Shown here: piece by piece, positions 1 to 12,004 of the stretch
How the letters are laid out: the number at the start of each line of letters is the position of its first letter
How positions within the stretch are numbered: the first letter of the stretch is position 1
Source of the DNA: Callaeas wilsoni
Lineage: Eukaryota; Chordata; Aves; Passeriformes; Callaeidae
NCBI GenBank assembly: GCA_013398955.1
Contig: VWPU01004107.1
Coordinates: 1-64,000, forward strand
Length of the DNA: 64,000 nucleotides
Reading direction: 5' to 3'
The notes under the pieces: model-generated
What the model was told of the DNA's origin: nothing
The model's input: only the letters and a program-made list of their open reading frames with translations
The model's database searches: none
Position numbers and translations under genes: made by a program

Positions 1-2605
1 CCCCTCCTTCTCCACTGGCCTTGCTGTCCCCATATTGTTTCCCCCACGTGTTCTCACCTCCTCCTCTTCTCTGATTAGAAGGAAAAACCTGTGACTTTGT
101 TTTGATTTTCTTCTTAAATATGTCATCACAGAGGCGTTACCTCAGCTTCCCACAGGAGCGATCTTTGTGGCCCCCAGCTACCAAAAACCATGCCGTGCCA
201 AGCCAGTACAAATATAAATGGTGTCTCTAAAGTGCTATATAGGGAAGCTGGTTCTGATATATTGTGTCCCCACTTTTCACTTTTCTGACACACAGAAATG
301 CCAAATAAAACAGCAGATTTGAACAGCTCGTGCCCGGGTAGGAGACTGGCTTGCAGATATTTGCCACAGCTTGCAAGAGTAGGGTAGAATCCGACTGTAA
401 AGTGCATTTGCACAGAACAGTTTTAAGACATTAATGAAATTTTGGCTTCAGCATTAATCAGTGCTAAGGGAAAATCCCCCCCTGTAGAGGTGATCAGCTA
501 CAGGATGCCAGGATGGACAACGCGTAACTGCATCTTAATCTGCAGCAGAGGCTGTGAAGATCTGGGTCCAGCTAAAGAGCCAGCAGGATCTCCCCCAAGC
601 GGGGCTTATACAACCACACTGATTGGGATATCCATGCTAGCACAAACCCCCTCTTTTCTTTCTACATGCTGCTGCCTTTGGCTGCCCCTTAATTATTGCT
701 ATGAATCTTTTACATAATTTCTTTAACATCCTTACATTGGTCTGCCAGACTCTTAACTCAAGATTCCTGACCCAGCCTTCCTTAAGGATTTCAGGGGAAG
801 AAAAGGAAAAACCAAACTCAAACAAAGAAAAGGAAGCTCTGGCACCAAGCAACCCTTCTGCAGAAAACATCACACAGGCTGGTTATTGTTGCAAAATCCT
901 TACCTCTCACCCCAGCGACACACGTAATGCTTTTGGGAGCAAGTGAGAGCTGAAAGAGACACAGCAGTCATTCAGGAGCAGGAAAAGTTGTCCCATCCTG
1001 CAGGCACCTGGACTTACTTCTATTTTATTATTCATTTTAGTCTAGAACTTCCATATGCATCTACCTGCAAAGTGCTGGGAGAAAGATGTGCTTTGAGGAG
1101 AGACTTGCAGAAGAAGGCAATGGTGGAGAGAAGTGGAGTGTCCCAGGAGGAGGCTATCAGTCATTAGACATCACCCACAAGTGAAATCAACTGCTCATCC
1201 TCAGCTTCTGTTTCCAAATGTGATGAAATCATGGGGGAAGGATGCTATTTGTTAATGTTTTTCACAATAAAATATTAAAAATAATGGTTTTGAGCATTCG
1301 GTTTAGTAAAAAGGATATTTGCTTAATCAAAAGAACCCAAAGTGTCAGTCTGTTATTATATTGTATGTAAGATGGGATCATTAAAATTCTCCTGTATATT
1401 GAGCAGCACGAGAAAATGCCCATCATCAGGCAGCTAGGCATTTTTACCATTCCCTGGAAGAGCAATTGGACAGGCAAAACTCAGCATCAAAACTCAGTGG
1501 CAAAGAACCCCCACCTTTCTGATTTCAAAGACAGAAGGATTAACACCCAAGTTATTAAATTAATAGCAACCATGAGGGAAAATATTGAAAGTCTTTGCCT
1601 TGACTTGCTGTGTTTTTCTGAGAAAGCTGCAAAAGGAAATTTGTCAGGGGTAACAGTTTATGTTGTTCCTAGAGGCAGCCATCTGGGATGCTGAGATTAC
1701 TATTTTAGATTTCTATTATCTGAAACTCCACTGGCAGACTTTGCAAAAAGGTGTTTATAAATTCTGTAGTGCAGTTTAAGTAAAACTATTTAACCTAGGG
1801 ATTAAGAAATATGTGTAATTACCGTAGGTGGATAATGCTTTTTCATTGCCATTCACCAAAATTAGTTTACCAGATATTATTCCTAAGAGGTATAATTAAA
1901 ATCAACATAAAATCCAGAACACAGTGAAAATAAAACATTAAGAGATAATGTCTTTAAAATTACTAGTCCTCTGCACTGCAGTACAAGCATAATCACTCTC
2001 TGGCTAGCAGTGTTTGTTTTCTCTGTACAGGGATGCTTTGAACTCCCAGGCTTCCCGGCTGAGCTGTTACTTTGCAGCCCATTGTAAGAAGCAGATATTT
2101 AATGACTCCCCATAATAAACTCCTTCTCTAAATAGCAAATGAGAGAACTTTATTGAATGCAGGGGTTTGACACCACATTTGGTCTCTGCATTAGTCCCTA
2201 AGCTTCCGTTGAAAGCAGACTGGAAGCCTCCATGGGTTTTGAGGCACGTTCAGATCTGGACCCATGTACCTGTCCTTAACTCCTGCCCTGGCAAAATGCC
2301 CAGGGATTAAAATGGGACTCGTGCCAGGGTTTTTTTCCCTGCTACTTAGTTGAATCCCATATTGAATATCAGGAGAAGCATTTCAGAGCCAGGTACTTGT
2401 ATAAGATGTTTAATCCTGTTTTCTGCTCCTACAGAAGACATAACCTGATGTTAGATGCCACCTCTCATTATAAATGTCTGGCGTTCCTTGTTAATGAAAG
2501 ACTTTGTTTTCTTTTCGCAAATGTTCTTTATTAAGCAAAGAACAAACTGATTGTCTAAATTGATTAAGCAGATTCATTCCAGTGAAAAATTTATTATTTG
2601 ACTAG

Positions 2606-2623
2606 TTGATTTCATCAAATCAA
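2606..2623. repeat. Short perfect inverted repeat in AT-rich DNA
   Basis: Seven-base arms TTGATTT and AAATCAA flank the four-base spacer CATC. The TGATTTCAT word inside resembles PBX/HOX composite sites. It lies in a stretch with other homeodomain-like words (ATTGATTAAG at about 2560, GAATTAAACTAATC at about 2645). This may be a piece of a regulatory element, but sequence alone cannot show that. Confidence 0.4.
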
Positions 2624-3229
2624 TTCAGAGGAAAAAGGCTCCATGAATTAAACTAATCACAAATATATATTTTAAAAGCCAGTCGTTTCTGGCAGGATAC
2701 TGTTAGTGCAGTCAATCACTGAGACAATAACTGAATTTTAAAGTAGCATCTTGCATTGCTTCTCAGAAGCTTCTTTGTTTTTTCTTTCAGAAATTTGGTG
2801 TTTTGGTGACAAATTCTTCCCCTGTTTAGTCCTATACATTCTGAATAAGCTTCTGTGGGTGCCCAGAAGTAATTCTTGGGGAAAACCTCAAAATACTTAG
2901 CTGGCATTTTCTATAAAACAACAATCATACACTAATTAGAAAGTTAATTGTGATAGGTTAATAAGAATTTCTGATTACTTCGGTCCAAACTCTGGAAAAA
3001 CACTTATTTATAAAAATAAAATGTCATTAATTCATTAGACTGAACACACACATTCATAAGGTTCACTCATATCACAGTCAAAGAAAATTCCTGTATAATT
3101 TTTTGCAGGACGCAGATGGAAAATCAAGCCCAGAATGCTAATATGCAATTCAGTTAAGAAGAAAGATCACCCATCACATTTGTATTTCTCCTGCAAATTA
3201 TAGACAATCTTTGGGCTTTTTGTGAATGG

Positions 3230-3251
3230 ATATGTGTACACAGACACATAT
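3230..3251. repeat. Short perfect inverted repeat
   Basis: Eight-base arms ATATGTGT and ACACATAT surround the six-base spacer ACACAG. The composition is alternating purine-pyrimidine, so it may be a chance product of CA/TG-rich sequence rather than a functional hairpin. Confidence 0.4.
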
Positions 3252-6200
3252 GTAGTTTATAGATTTTTTTTCCCACAAAGGTAACTTTGAAATCAACGTT
3301 CGAGGAGAATCTTTTGCTAATCATGTAAAGCTTTGCAAAGATGTTCGTCACAGAGGGCTCACTAAAAGCACCCAGGTCTCACTTAACAGATAATCTAATA
3401 AAAATAAGCCTCTAACTTTTTCTTCTTTATATCCTGTGAGCCCAGAGCTGCAGCAGCAGCATCACTGCCAGGATCCCCCCTCAGTGTGGCCATAAGAGTT
3501 AAACAAAGATGCTGCGAGCACGTGGTGAGTGATACAGCCTGGAGACACCTCTACCACATTTCCATCTTGGTCTCAGGTTAACAGTTCAAATATTTTCCTA
3601 CCTAGATGCTTATATTCAGTCCCACAGCTTTTTAATGATGCCAGTTTCAAGTAGCTCCAAATTCACCTGTCTCTTGCTGAACTTTGTGAGAGTGGTTTTT
3701 GGCTGAACCCGTGGTTCAGCACACAGGCACAGGTACACCAACAAACGTTTTATAATTACAGCTCATTGGTCTTCCCTTCCTTTTTCAGCAGCTTTTCTCT
3801 AAAAACAAGAGGAAATATTGCCTTTGCTCATTGTGCCCACTGAGGGCTGAATTTGTGGGGCAGATGTTTGGTGGTGCAGCTGATGCCTCGGTACCTGTGC
3901 TTGCTGTCAAGTAGAATTTGGGGTCTTAAGCAAAAGGAGATTTATAACAGCACAGAGAGCAAAGGCTATAAACACTGGGGTATGAGCAGTAATTCAAAAG
4001 CACGTGGCACAGACAATAGCAGCAAAACTCAGAAAGCTCACAGCTAAGAAGGAGAAATAGACTTCATATACAGAATAGCATTGTAAAAAGAATTTAGTGC
4101 TTCGGAAAACACAGTAATCGGACGTCTGAGAGTGTCACCCCTCCCCTTCCTGCGTGAGAGGACGTCCTCCATCCCCACCCCACCAGGGTGGGGGACAGCA
4201 ACGTGAGTGTTCTAGGCGCTGCCAGCCCTAGGGACGGTCAGGGAAAGGAACGATTCCCCCCACTTATGGCTTCATGTGGAGCCCCCATGCCCTGTCCCCC
4301 CTCGCTGCGGGAGGAGCCCCAGCCTCTCACCAACAGAGCTGCAAAGAGCGGTGGAGAAGGGCTGAAGCTGCCTAGAACCAGGTTCACTGCAGGATTTCCT
4401 GCCAGGGCTCCAGGATGATCGTGGAGATGCTGGCCCCAGCAGCACCCATCGGTGCCCCCCGAGCTCCCTGCACCAAGGGGCAAAGGACTCTGCCAGCACC
4501 ACTCACTGCTGTGCTCCCCATTGAGGCATCGTGAGCCTGTTCCTTGGATAAGCAAATGTTTTGATTACGGACTTTGACAAGCAAGCAAGCAAAGAGAGTT
4601 GAGAAAATAAGCAAACACTCCCAATAACAGAAGTTTCCTTCACAAACCCTTGCTGCTACATCACGCTAATCGGCTAATCACTCTCGGTGTGCATTTACAC
4701 TGCCACTTTCAAGTGTTTTCCCTGTCTTGTGCTGAGCTGGGGTCTACACTGACTGCCTAATGGTACCTTGTGCTCTGCTGTACCCTCACTATGCCAAGGG
4801 ACTGGTGCTAGAGTGCAGCGACGGGTGTGCTGGGAAGGTGCCCTCGGCACAGCCGGAAGGCCAGGAGCAGAGCACAGCCACACTGGCCACTGAAGCTCCC
4901 ACTGGCTCCACATCCCAGCTTTCCAGGATGTATCACAGCAGTGACCAGGGAACGTGCCATCTCATCACCCCTTTATTATATCCTCTTGCACTGCATCCCC
5001 CTGGGTTCGAAGGATCCAGAGAAAATCAAACCTCAGACCATTATTATTATTATTAAATTTTTTTTTATGTTTCAAGTTTTAAGCCATTCCCACAATGTTG
5101 CACAGCGTGACTTGTGCTTTTAAGAGCAATATCAATTAGTCCTGGGCTTAGCACAGCTACTGAAGTGCAATGCCTCTAATTTATGGGTTCAGAGTTAGCA
5201 AAGCAGCAGAACAGGGACAGATCAGCAACTGAGAAGTGAGAGCCTCATCTGCTTCTGAAGCCAGACTGAAAAATCCCATGGCAAGAGATAACCAAAGAGA
5301 CAATTCCAGACTTAATGGACTGTTCATTGGAAGTGACAAAGTCAGAGGTATATGCCATTTCCTACAGCAATACTGAAACAGAGGGAAATAAGCAGAAGTC
5401 ACACACCTCTCCGGGCTCCCTGGGACTCTGGACAGTGTCCCACAGCACATCAGTCCATCAGACCTGCTCCATGAAAGGCAACATGATGGGAGGATTCGGT
5501 CACAGGCTGCAGCTCACCATTCCCACTGCCAGAATGGCTGCTGCCAGGAGATGCTGATGGCCATAACAGGTATTTGATGCAATCCCCTGTGCTCCATTAC
5601 TTCAAAGCCAAATCTGGTCTCAGTGGAGGAAAAACAGATTTATTTGGGAATGTTTAAGTTACTGCCTTACCAGTTACCCAGTGACATCCTGGTACATCAA
5701 CTACTTAACTTCTCAGAGTGAAAAAAACCTGACTAGATGATTTCATTTAAAAACCTGTGTATTCTATTCACCATTCTGATTCTTTTTAGTATTCCAAGGA
5801 ATAAAAAAACACCTTTCAGGCCACACTTGCCAGCTAAGCTAGCCTCCCCTTCCTTATGGCATTAAGAACCAGGGCGCTTTTATGGAAAGTGGTAGGGATG
5901 GAGTCCCTGGCAAGTGACACCCAGGTGTGCTGGGGGCTGCACACAGGGCAGAGAGGAGAAGTCAAGGTGCCAGGTAAGAGCTCTGCCAGCTCCCACTGCA
6001 CTGCTGACAAAGCTGCTGCCAGCGGGGAAGTAACACAAATTGGAACTGACAGAGAAATGTGACAAATTCATTATTAATCGCACAACTATTTTTTAATACG
6101 TAGAAGGCTGTACTAGATTAATAAAAACAGGCTTTTATATTCCTTTCTGACAGCAGTGATGGTGTGTGATCTCCAGAAAATCGAGTGCTACTGATGCTAG

Positions 6201-7299
6201 CTCTGACTCTGGCTGGCATCAGGATGCTGCAGCAGATTCAGCAGGGACAGGATTTCTCTCCAGGACACTGCAACTCCTGCACACTCCAGAAGGTCATGCA
6301 GGCTGACTCTGTGGCACGCTGAAGCACTCACACAAAAGGTCAGCATGCTGTGGAAACCCGCACATAGCTCCTCCTCGGGAGGCTCAAACCTCTTGGTGTT
6401 CATTAGAGTCTGCCTTGTTTTATCTGAACCTATGGTGGGTTTTAAGGGAGATTTATTTTTTAAATAAAGAGCAACCCATGGGGTGTATCAGAGACTCACT
6501 CACTCCAGCCCATCACTCTGCAAACCAAAACTACAGTAGCACAGGTGGATCTCTGTTTCTCTCTCTCCACCTATCACACACAAACACATATCTGCACATC
6601 CACAAGCTCTCAAGACACCTATATCTCAGCCTATATATGTATACATACACTAATAAACACATATATTTTTATTCTTACTATGGGAATGTTTGCTTCAGGT
6701 GGACAAATGTGACCCATCAGCGTGTAGCATAAATACTTCATTTAACATCCCATTAACATTTATTCCTTCTATCTCTGCTATTTTTTAAAATTGGTTTTCT
6801 TCAGAGGATAGAAAGCACAGTGTCGGGGAAAAAATATTTCAAACAAGTCCGTAAAAGGAGGAGTTTAGGAAAAATGCATTCACTCACTCTTATTGTTTCC
6901 ACCTTTAAATCTAAGTGTAGCTGCAGTACACAGGCTACTTACAAATGAACCTACACCATTTTAGAGGAAAACAGTTTAGTTCTTTAGAAATAATTTTTCT
7001 GATAACTGGCTGCTTTTTTTCAGCCTCGTTAGCATTTTATGCCACTCTTGCATTTACCAGAGGCAGGTTCCATCACTCCTTGCTGCTTTCCTCGCAGCCA
7101 GAACTAAAGGTCTCAGCATCCCCTGGCTGACATGCAGCATCCCCAGACGGCACCCTGGCATTCCCGGGCTAGGAGGAAGGGGCAGGTTCCTGCCAACCTC
7201 GGTCCAGACACACGGCCACAGCCTGGAGCTCCCCGGGACAAAGCCAGGGCAAGGAATGTGGCTCTTAGAAAAACAGATGTGACACGGAGTTGCAGCAAA

Positions 7300-7445
7300 C
7301 ATTATCCGGCCGTGAAAATGCTGCCGTGCAAAGCAGAGCCGCACGCCCCTGTCCCCGCTCCAAGAGGAGGAACCCGCCTGCCCGCGCACCGCAAGGGCTG
7401 TGGGATGCGCTCGGCCGAGCGTGGCGGCTCCCGAGAGCAATCAGA
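7300..7445. promoter_or_regulatory. CpG-rich patch (small CpG island)
   Basis: About 17 CpG dinucleotides fall within roughly 145 bases, against a CpG-poor background on both sides. The densest part is 7360-7440. CpG clusters of this kind usually mark promoters or enhancers kept unmethylated in the germ line. I see no TATA box or convincing first exon. The open frames crossing it on both strands reflect the lack of AT-rich stop codons. It lies about 0.7 kb from the larger CpG-rich block at 8.0-8.5 kb, and the two may belong to one regulatory region. Confidence 0.5.
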
Positions 7446-8036
7446 GGCTTCCCAGGAGAGAGAGGAGCAATAAAGCATGTGGCAAGCTGTCACTGTGGGG
7501 GAAAAGGGGCAACTGTGGCTCCTGTGAGAATTACAGTTCGTGGAATTCAGCACCCGGCAAAGCTGCTGCCAGGCGAGTGCTGGGAATGTGAGGGGCGAAG
7601 TGTGTAGTGGGAATGAGCCATGGATGCACATTGTCTGTCACCTGCTGTCCCACCCAATTCCAATAGACGGGAATGCTCCTGCGGCAGGGAGCCCCTAGAG
7701 GAGTTCCCTGCACACCTCATGGGGATGTGCTCGGAGACAGGAAAGGCGAATTCCCAGAACCTACTCTGAGCCACCATCTTCTACCATGCAATAAACAGCA
7801 AATTCCATATGTCCAAAGGAAAAGTTCCCACAGAAACTTCTTTCCTGACTGTTTTAAGTTGAACGCTACACAAAACAAGAAACAGTTCAGATGGGGATGG
7901 AAACACAAGGCGCCCCTACATCCCCATGGAGGTGCAAGTCTTTTTCCCTGGCTCCTGCCGCATGGGTGCCAGCACCTCCAGGAAAGCAGTTCAGCGTGGC
8001 CCAGAGCAAGCTGGAAGATCTTACTACAGCTCCAGT

Positions 8037-8460
8037 TCGCCTCAGCACCACCCTGTCCGTGTGCTCTCCAAGCTAACGGGCGGGACGACGACGGGGGGCG
8101 CGGGCGACGGGGACACTACGACGACACCGGTACACTGGCCGCCAGGACTGTCCCCTCAGGCCATGGCAGTCACGGCTGTAACCAGAGAGAGGGACCCGCG
8201 AACACATCCCGGGAGTGGGCATCCGCCACGCCGGACTGCCGGAGGGCCGGGACAGAGGACCCTACTTGAGCTCGAGCAGCTGAATTAAAAGCCGGGGGCC
8301 GATGGCAGCCGCGTTGAGATCCTTTGAGCCGGAGGCAGCCGCTGCTATTACCACACAAAAGCGATGCCGAGCAGCCGAGCAGGACAAAAGAGGTGGGCAG
8401 CTAGACAAGAGAAACGGAGGGTGGAGCGAGACAAGAATGGGAGAGGAGCTGCGCGGACAA
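8037..8460. promoter_or_regulatory. CpG island
   Basis: CpG density is high and sustained, most of all at 8080-8135, where CGACGACGG-type runs occur, and at 8255-8375. A GATGGCAGCCGCG context at about 8300 gives an ATG in good initiation context. It opens a frame beginning MAAALRSFEPEAAAA, but the frame runs into the CA microsatellite and matches no family I know. On the minus strand a donor-like ACCAG|GTGAGG sits near 8560. An unannotated promoter or first exon is possible. No direction can be assigned from the sequence. Confidence 0.55.
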
Positions 8461-8472
8461 GGAGGGGAGGGA

Positions 8473-8492
8473 GACACACACACACACACACA
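8473..8492. repeat. (CA)n microsatellite
   Basis: A nearly pure run of about ten CA units lies immediately after the purine-rich 3' flank of the CpG island. It is likely polymorphic in length. Confidence 0.85.
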
Positions 8493-8892
8493 AATCAGAG
8501 AAAGGGAAAGACAAGGGGATAACAAGGGGGGAAGAGACCACATGGGGAAGGGCGTTCCTCACCTGGTCCGCTTCCTCCACGCTGCTCCTCTCACCCTTTG
8601 CTTGCCCTGTGCAAGGACACCAGAACAGAGCATCGGAGCTTTGGGTTGAACGCCCATATCCAAGAGGATTTTCCTGTTCACCCAGGTTTTGCATTGCTAC
8701 TGGGGAGGCTGTGATCAGCAGATCTGCAAAGGGACCTGGAGTAACTGCGTGAGTTTCTCACCGACAGACATATTCCTCGTTCCTGTTCCAAAAAACACAC
8801 CTTGGATGATGCCACAGTCACCAGCATCTGCCTGCAAAACCAAAAGCTGGTCCTAGTTAATGCCAGGTTAGGGACAGGCATAGATCAGCTGA

Positions 8893-8922
8893 GGTAAACA
8901 AGCAAAAGGTAAACAAGCAAAA
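8893..8922 (+). repeat. 15-base tandem duplication carrying two forkhead-like sites
   Basis: The unit GGTAAACAAGCAAAA occurs twice in perfect tandem (8893-8907 and 8908-8922). Each copy holds GTAAACA, the core recognised by forkhead (FOX) factors. The arrangement is visible directly. Regulatory use is inference, and two copies from simple slippage would look the same. Confidence 0.55.
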
Positions 8923-8924
8923 AT

Positions 8925-11165
8925 GACTGCTCTTGAACTCAGGGAACATAAGATGCTGATGGCTCACCCAGCCTCACTCCTCTCCTTTACAAGCACCCAC
9001 CAAACCTGGGAGTCCCAGGGCCACTTCCCTTCCTCCTGCAGCCAAGAAGCCTCAGCAGCCTCAGCAGTATTTTAGGGACAGGGTGGCAGAATAACAATAA
9101 AACTTAGAAGAGGGGAAAGGTCCACATCAGAAGGTGCTGTAGAGCTAAAACACACATCAACTTTTGCTTCCTGATAAGGCCTCTATAAATGACAAAGTAA
9201 GCAACAGAACAAATGTAAAGCTCCCACCGTTCTCAAGGATGTTTGAAAAGCTCTCGTGTTTCCAGTGTTTCACAAAACAAAAGAGTCAGAAATGGAAAAC
9301 ACATTTCAAAAGTATGAACTTGTAGGGAATTCAATAAAAATGCATTTTTCTGACTGAAAAAGTATCTTTATCTTCAGGAATAAAAACTAACACTAGTGGC
9401 TAACGTGTCTCAGGCTGGCAGCTCTGGCGGCTTCACCTTTGAGTTCCAGTGCCCCTCACACAGCATAGCAGCCAGCACTTCTCCCATCTCCCTCCCCAAT
9501 TCAATATAATTTTCAAGACTACCCCTTTTTTATTAATTTTCAAGACTATTTTATTTTTATTAGGATTTTTGTAGTTTTATATCTTTCTTTTTTCAGAGTA
9601 CCAGCCCTGTGGCATTCATCCACTAAAATGAAAAATGTTACCACTTTTCTCTCTAAAGCCACTGCCACACTTTTGGCCACATTCCTTCTGGTTACCAAAA
9701 CCACCATGAGAGCTGACATCACAGAAAGGGCCATTTCTAATCTCTATGCTGTGGTTGCTGCAACACATGATTCCTCAACCAACATGGTCCAAACATGATC
9801 CAGAACTGGATGGGTCCTCCTTGGGCCACTGCTCTCCAGAGCAAACAAAATATCTGAGATGAACAAAACCTGGCTGAAAGTAACTGAAAGTGATGTTGAC
9901 ATCTCCAATGCTCCTTGTTTGAACCTCCCTGTGCCTGTGAGGAAAAGACTGATGAAAAATAATAGAGAATGGGGAAAGAGGGAAAAAAAGGAAGAAAATT
10001 TCTTGGAATGATCAGAAATTACTAACATACATGTTCATAGCCTAAAACAAGGATCATGGATGAGTTAAACCTTGACTTCAGCTACAGCTTGACTGGAATA
10101 AGGATTTCATTTTTGAACACTAACTTGCATATTGTTATTTTTTTCATAAAGCTCGGGCCAACATAATCTCTGGCTTCCCAATAGGGCTAGAGCAGAGAAT
10201 TTGTGGGTGCAGGTATTAAAGTGTTTACAACACCTTAAAAAATGTGGGTTTTTGGTTTTTTTTTTTAAATCCTAATATAGTTGTTAAGTTTCAAATGTGC
10301 AAAGCGTTAACCTCCCCACAAAAGTGACTTGAAAGAAGGATTTTTGATCAGCACCAGTATTGAGACTAATTCAGTTCATATGTGTTGAGATAGCTGTGGG
10401 AGACAAAATATTTTAGAAAACTGTTGCCCAGGATCTTCTACAATTTCAGTTTTCTTCTCCAACAAAATGATGAGGTCTAACACAAGGATGAGCTGCAAAA
10501 CATGAGGCAGAAACCAGCAATAGGAAAAGAAGGAGAGATCCAAGCCTCCTGCTCGCCACTACACATGTATGTGTTGGGGCAACACGTTTCAGGTGATGGG
10601 AAATCCTTTCACAAGCACAGATAAGTCTCCAAATAGGCTCTGTAGTTTAAATTTTAAAATTTTTTATGCCTGCTTTTTGACTTTCAACACTAAGCATGAT
10701 GGGAACACTACCAATAGGTAATTTGGGAGTTATGTGATGTGCTTTGAAACAGGAGAGGTCTCGGTTCATTTGGATGTAAGAATTGATCAAGGAAAGGGGA
10801 GATGGGTTGGATTTTGAGAAAGAAGTAGCAGTATGGTAAATGTTGCCTCTGGGCTAATGCCAGAATCTTTCTCCTCTTTCACATTCTTTATGCATTCAGG
10901 ATAACCTGGAACACACCAAATGGGTTTTCCCATGCAGAGGCCTCTGGGAAGCAGTTTAGAGACAGGATTTCAGATGCAAAAACTTCTTCCCAGCCCAGGC
11001 TATCACATAGAAGCCAATTCCTGAGCAGAGCGGAGACATCTCAGTCTTCAAATCTTTCCCAAACTCTGTCAGGATACCCTGAGTCTTTGTGATCCAACCA
11101 AACATATGTCACGCTTCCTCAAGTTAATAATAGATGTCCCAGGAAAGACAGCTCTTGAGGTTAGG
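8925..11165. other. Gene-empty unique sequence
   Basis: No coding exon, RNA gene or interspersed repeat was recognised. The only internal structure seen is a 27-base imperfect tandem duplication at 9508-9561. AT-rich words and poly-T patches are common near 10130-10270. Confidence 0.55.
9508..9561. repeat. Imperfect 27-base tandem duplication
   Basis: Two copies begin AATTTTCAAGACTA and end in a T-rich, TTTTTATT-like stretch, offset by 27 bases. They differ at several positions in the second half. This is probably an old slippage product. Confidence 0.55.
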
Positions 11166-11168
11166 GAC

Positions 11169-11295
11169 TTTTTTTCCCTTCTTTTTCTCTCTTCTTCTTC
11201 TTTTTTCTCTTTTCCTTTTTTTTTTTTTTTCTCTTTTCTTCTTTTTTTTTCTCTTTTCTTCTTTTTTTTTCTCTTTTCTTTTTTTTTTTTTTTTC
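11169..11295. repeat. Long polypyrimidine tract with about 20-base periodicity
   Basis: About 125 bases of almost pure T and C on the plus strand (purine-only on the other). The middle repeats a CTCTTTTCTTC plus poly-T unit about every 20 bases, roughly three times. It explains the several lysine/glutamate- or phenylalanine/serine-rich open frames in this stretch, which are not genes. Such tracts can adopt triplex structure and tend to exclude nucleosomes. It sits some 270 bases before a TATA-like word and about 430 bases before the 11.73 kb CpG island. Confidence 0.85.
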
Positions 11296-11560
11296 CTGTT
11301 GTCTTTTCGCTTCTCCTTTGGAAGGGGTAGGAGAATCCGAGTGCAGCCCCCGAGCCGCCTGCCTGGCCACCTCTCGCCCACCTCCCCGGCCAGCAGCCTG
11401 GATCCACGCGGCTGCCAGCGCTGTTCGTCTTACACAAGTGTCCCCTGAATGAGGAAAAATAAATAGGAGAAGCAAACATATGACTCTTCTTAGCACAAAG
11501 CCTCCCCACCTCCTCCTTGCTTTTTTTAAAAATTATTATTTTTTTTCCTCCTCCTCTGGC

Positions 11561-11603
11561 GACATAAAAAGAGGCTGCGTCTGCCCCTGTTGAATATAAA
11601 TGC
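11561..11603 (+). promoter_or_regulatory. Possible core promoter words (TATA-like)
   Basis: CATAAAAAG (11563-11571) lies in a GC-containing context, followed by a second AT-rich word ATATAAATG near 11594. Both lie just before the CpG island, on the side facing the polypyrimidine tract. TATA-like words are common by chance in AT-rich vertebrate DNA, so this is only a candidate. No initiator or transcript evidence is available. Confidence 0.2.
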
Positions 11604-11639
11604 CTTTGAAGTGGAACTAATCATTTCAAGGATAGTTTG

Positions 11640-11655
11640 CGTTGTCCTAACAACG
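11640..11655. repeat. Palindrome resembling an RFX X-box
   Basis: CGTTGT and ACAACG arms flank CCTA. The 14 bases GTTGTCCTAACAAC resemble the imperfect inverted repeat bound by RFX factors (consensus near GTTGCCATGGCAAC), with the central bases changed. It lies directly upstream of the CpG island. Confidence 0.35.
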
Positions 11656-11729
11656 CAGCTGAATTGCGAAGCTCCTCTTTTTGTTGAAGATATGTTTTCT
11701 TTCTTTCAGCCCAACCTGATGATGATATA

Positions 11730-11970
11730 CTGCTTTCACGCTCTGTCCTCCCGCATCGTAAATCTCCGCTGCCGCCTTCCCCGGCTCGAACTCCCCCACG
11801 CCAGCGGGAGACCGGCTGCGGCTCCCCCCGGGCAGAGCCGGGCTGGACCGGGCGGGACCGGGAGGAGCCCCGGTCGCGGCGCCGCCGGGAAGCGCATCCC
11901 CGGGGCCGGGACGGCGGCGCCGCGGAACCGCACCCGCAAAGGGGGGGGATGCAGTCGCCGGGAAGGGCGG
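11730..11970. promoter_or_regulatory. CpG island, the densest in the window
   Basis: More than 30 CpG dinucleotides occur in about 220 bases, with GC-box-like runs and repeated CCGGG words. A polypyrimidine run ending TTCTTTCAG at 11709 looks like a good plus-strand splice acceptor. It is followed by sequence open for many codons, but the predicted peptide (from PNLMMIYCFHALSSR) matches nothing I recognise, and no clear donor follows. The minus strand is also open (118 codons over 11621-11977). The island could be the promoter of an unannotated transcript in either direction. I do not call a gene. Confidence 0.65.
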
Positions 11971-12004
11971 AAGGCACGGCAGCTAGCTCTGAACCCCTCT
12001 CAGT

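Larger units (their letters stand above)
1..7100. other. Gene-empty unique sequence, AT-rich
   Basis: No exon, RNA gene or recognisable transposon was found. Open frames are all short and unlike any family I know. The stretch is AT-rich, with homeodomain-type TAATTA/ATTGAT words around 2540-2660. There is a low-complexity CA/TA-rich patch near 6570-6665 and an ATT microsatellite near 5041-5056. An AATAAA hexamer at about 1268 stands alone, with no transcript-like context. Confidence 0.6.

Noticed and set aside
5000..5015. GGTTCGAAGGATCC, resembling a tRNA B-box
   Set aside because: The last bases do not fit the B-box consensus, and no A-box or cloverleaf can be drawn upstream.
7673..8269. 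198-codon plus-strand open frame
   Set aside because: No recognisable domain; its second half lies in CpG-rich, stop-poor sequence.
11069..11509. Lysine/glutamate-rich frame across the polypyrimidine tract
   Set aside because: Direct consequence of the purine-only strand of the tract; not a coding signal.
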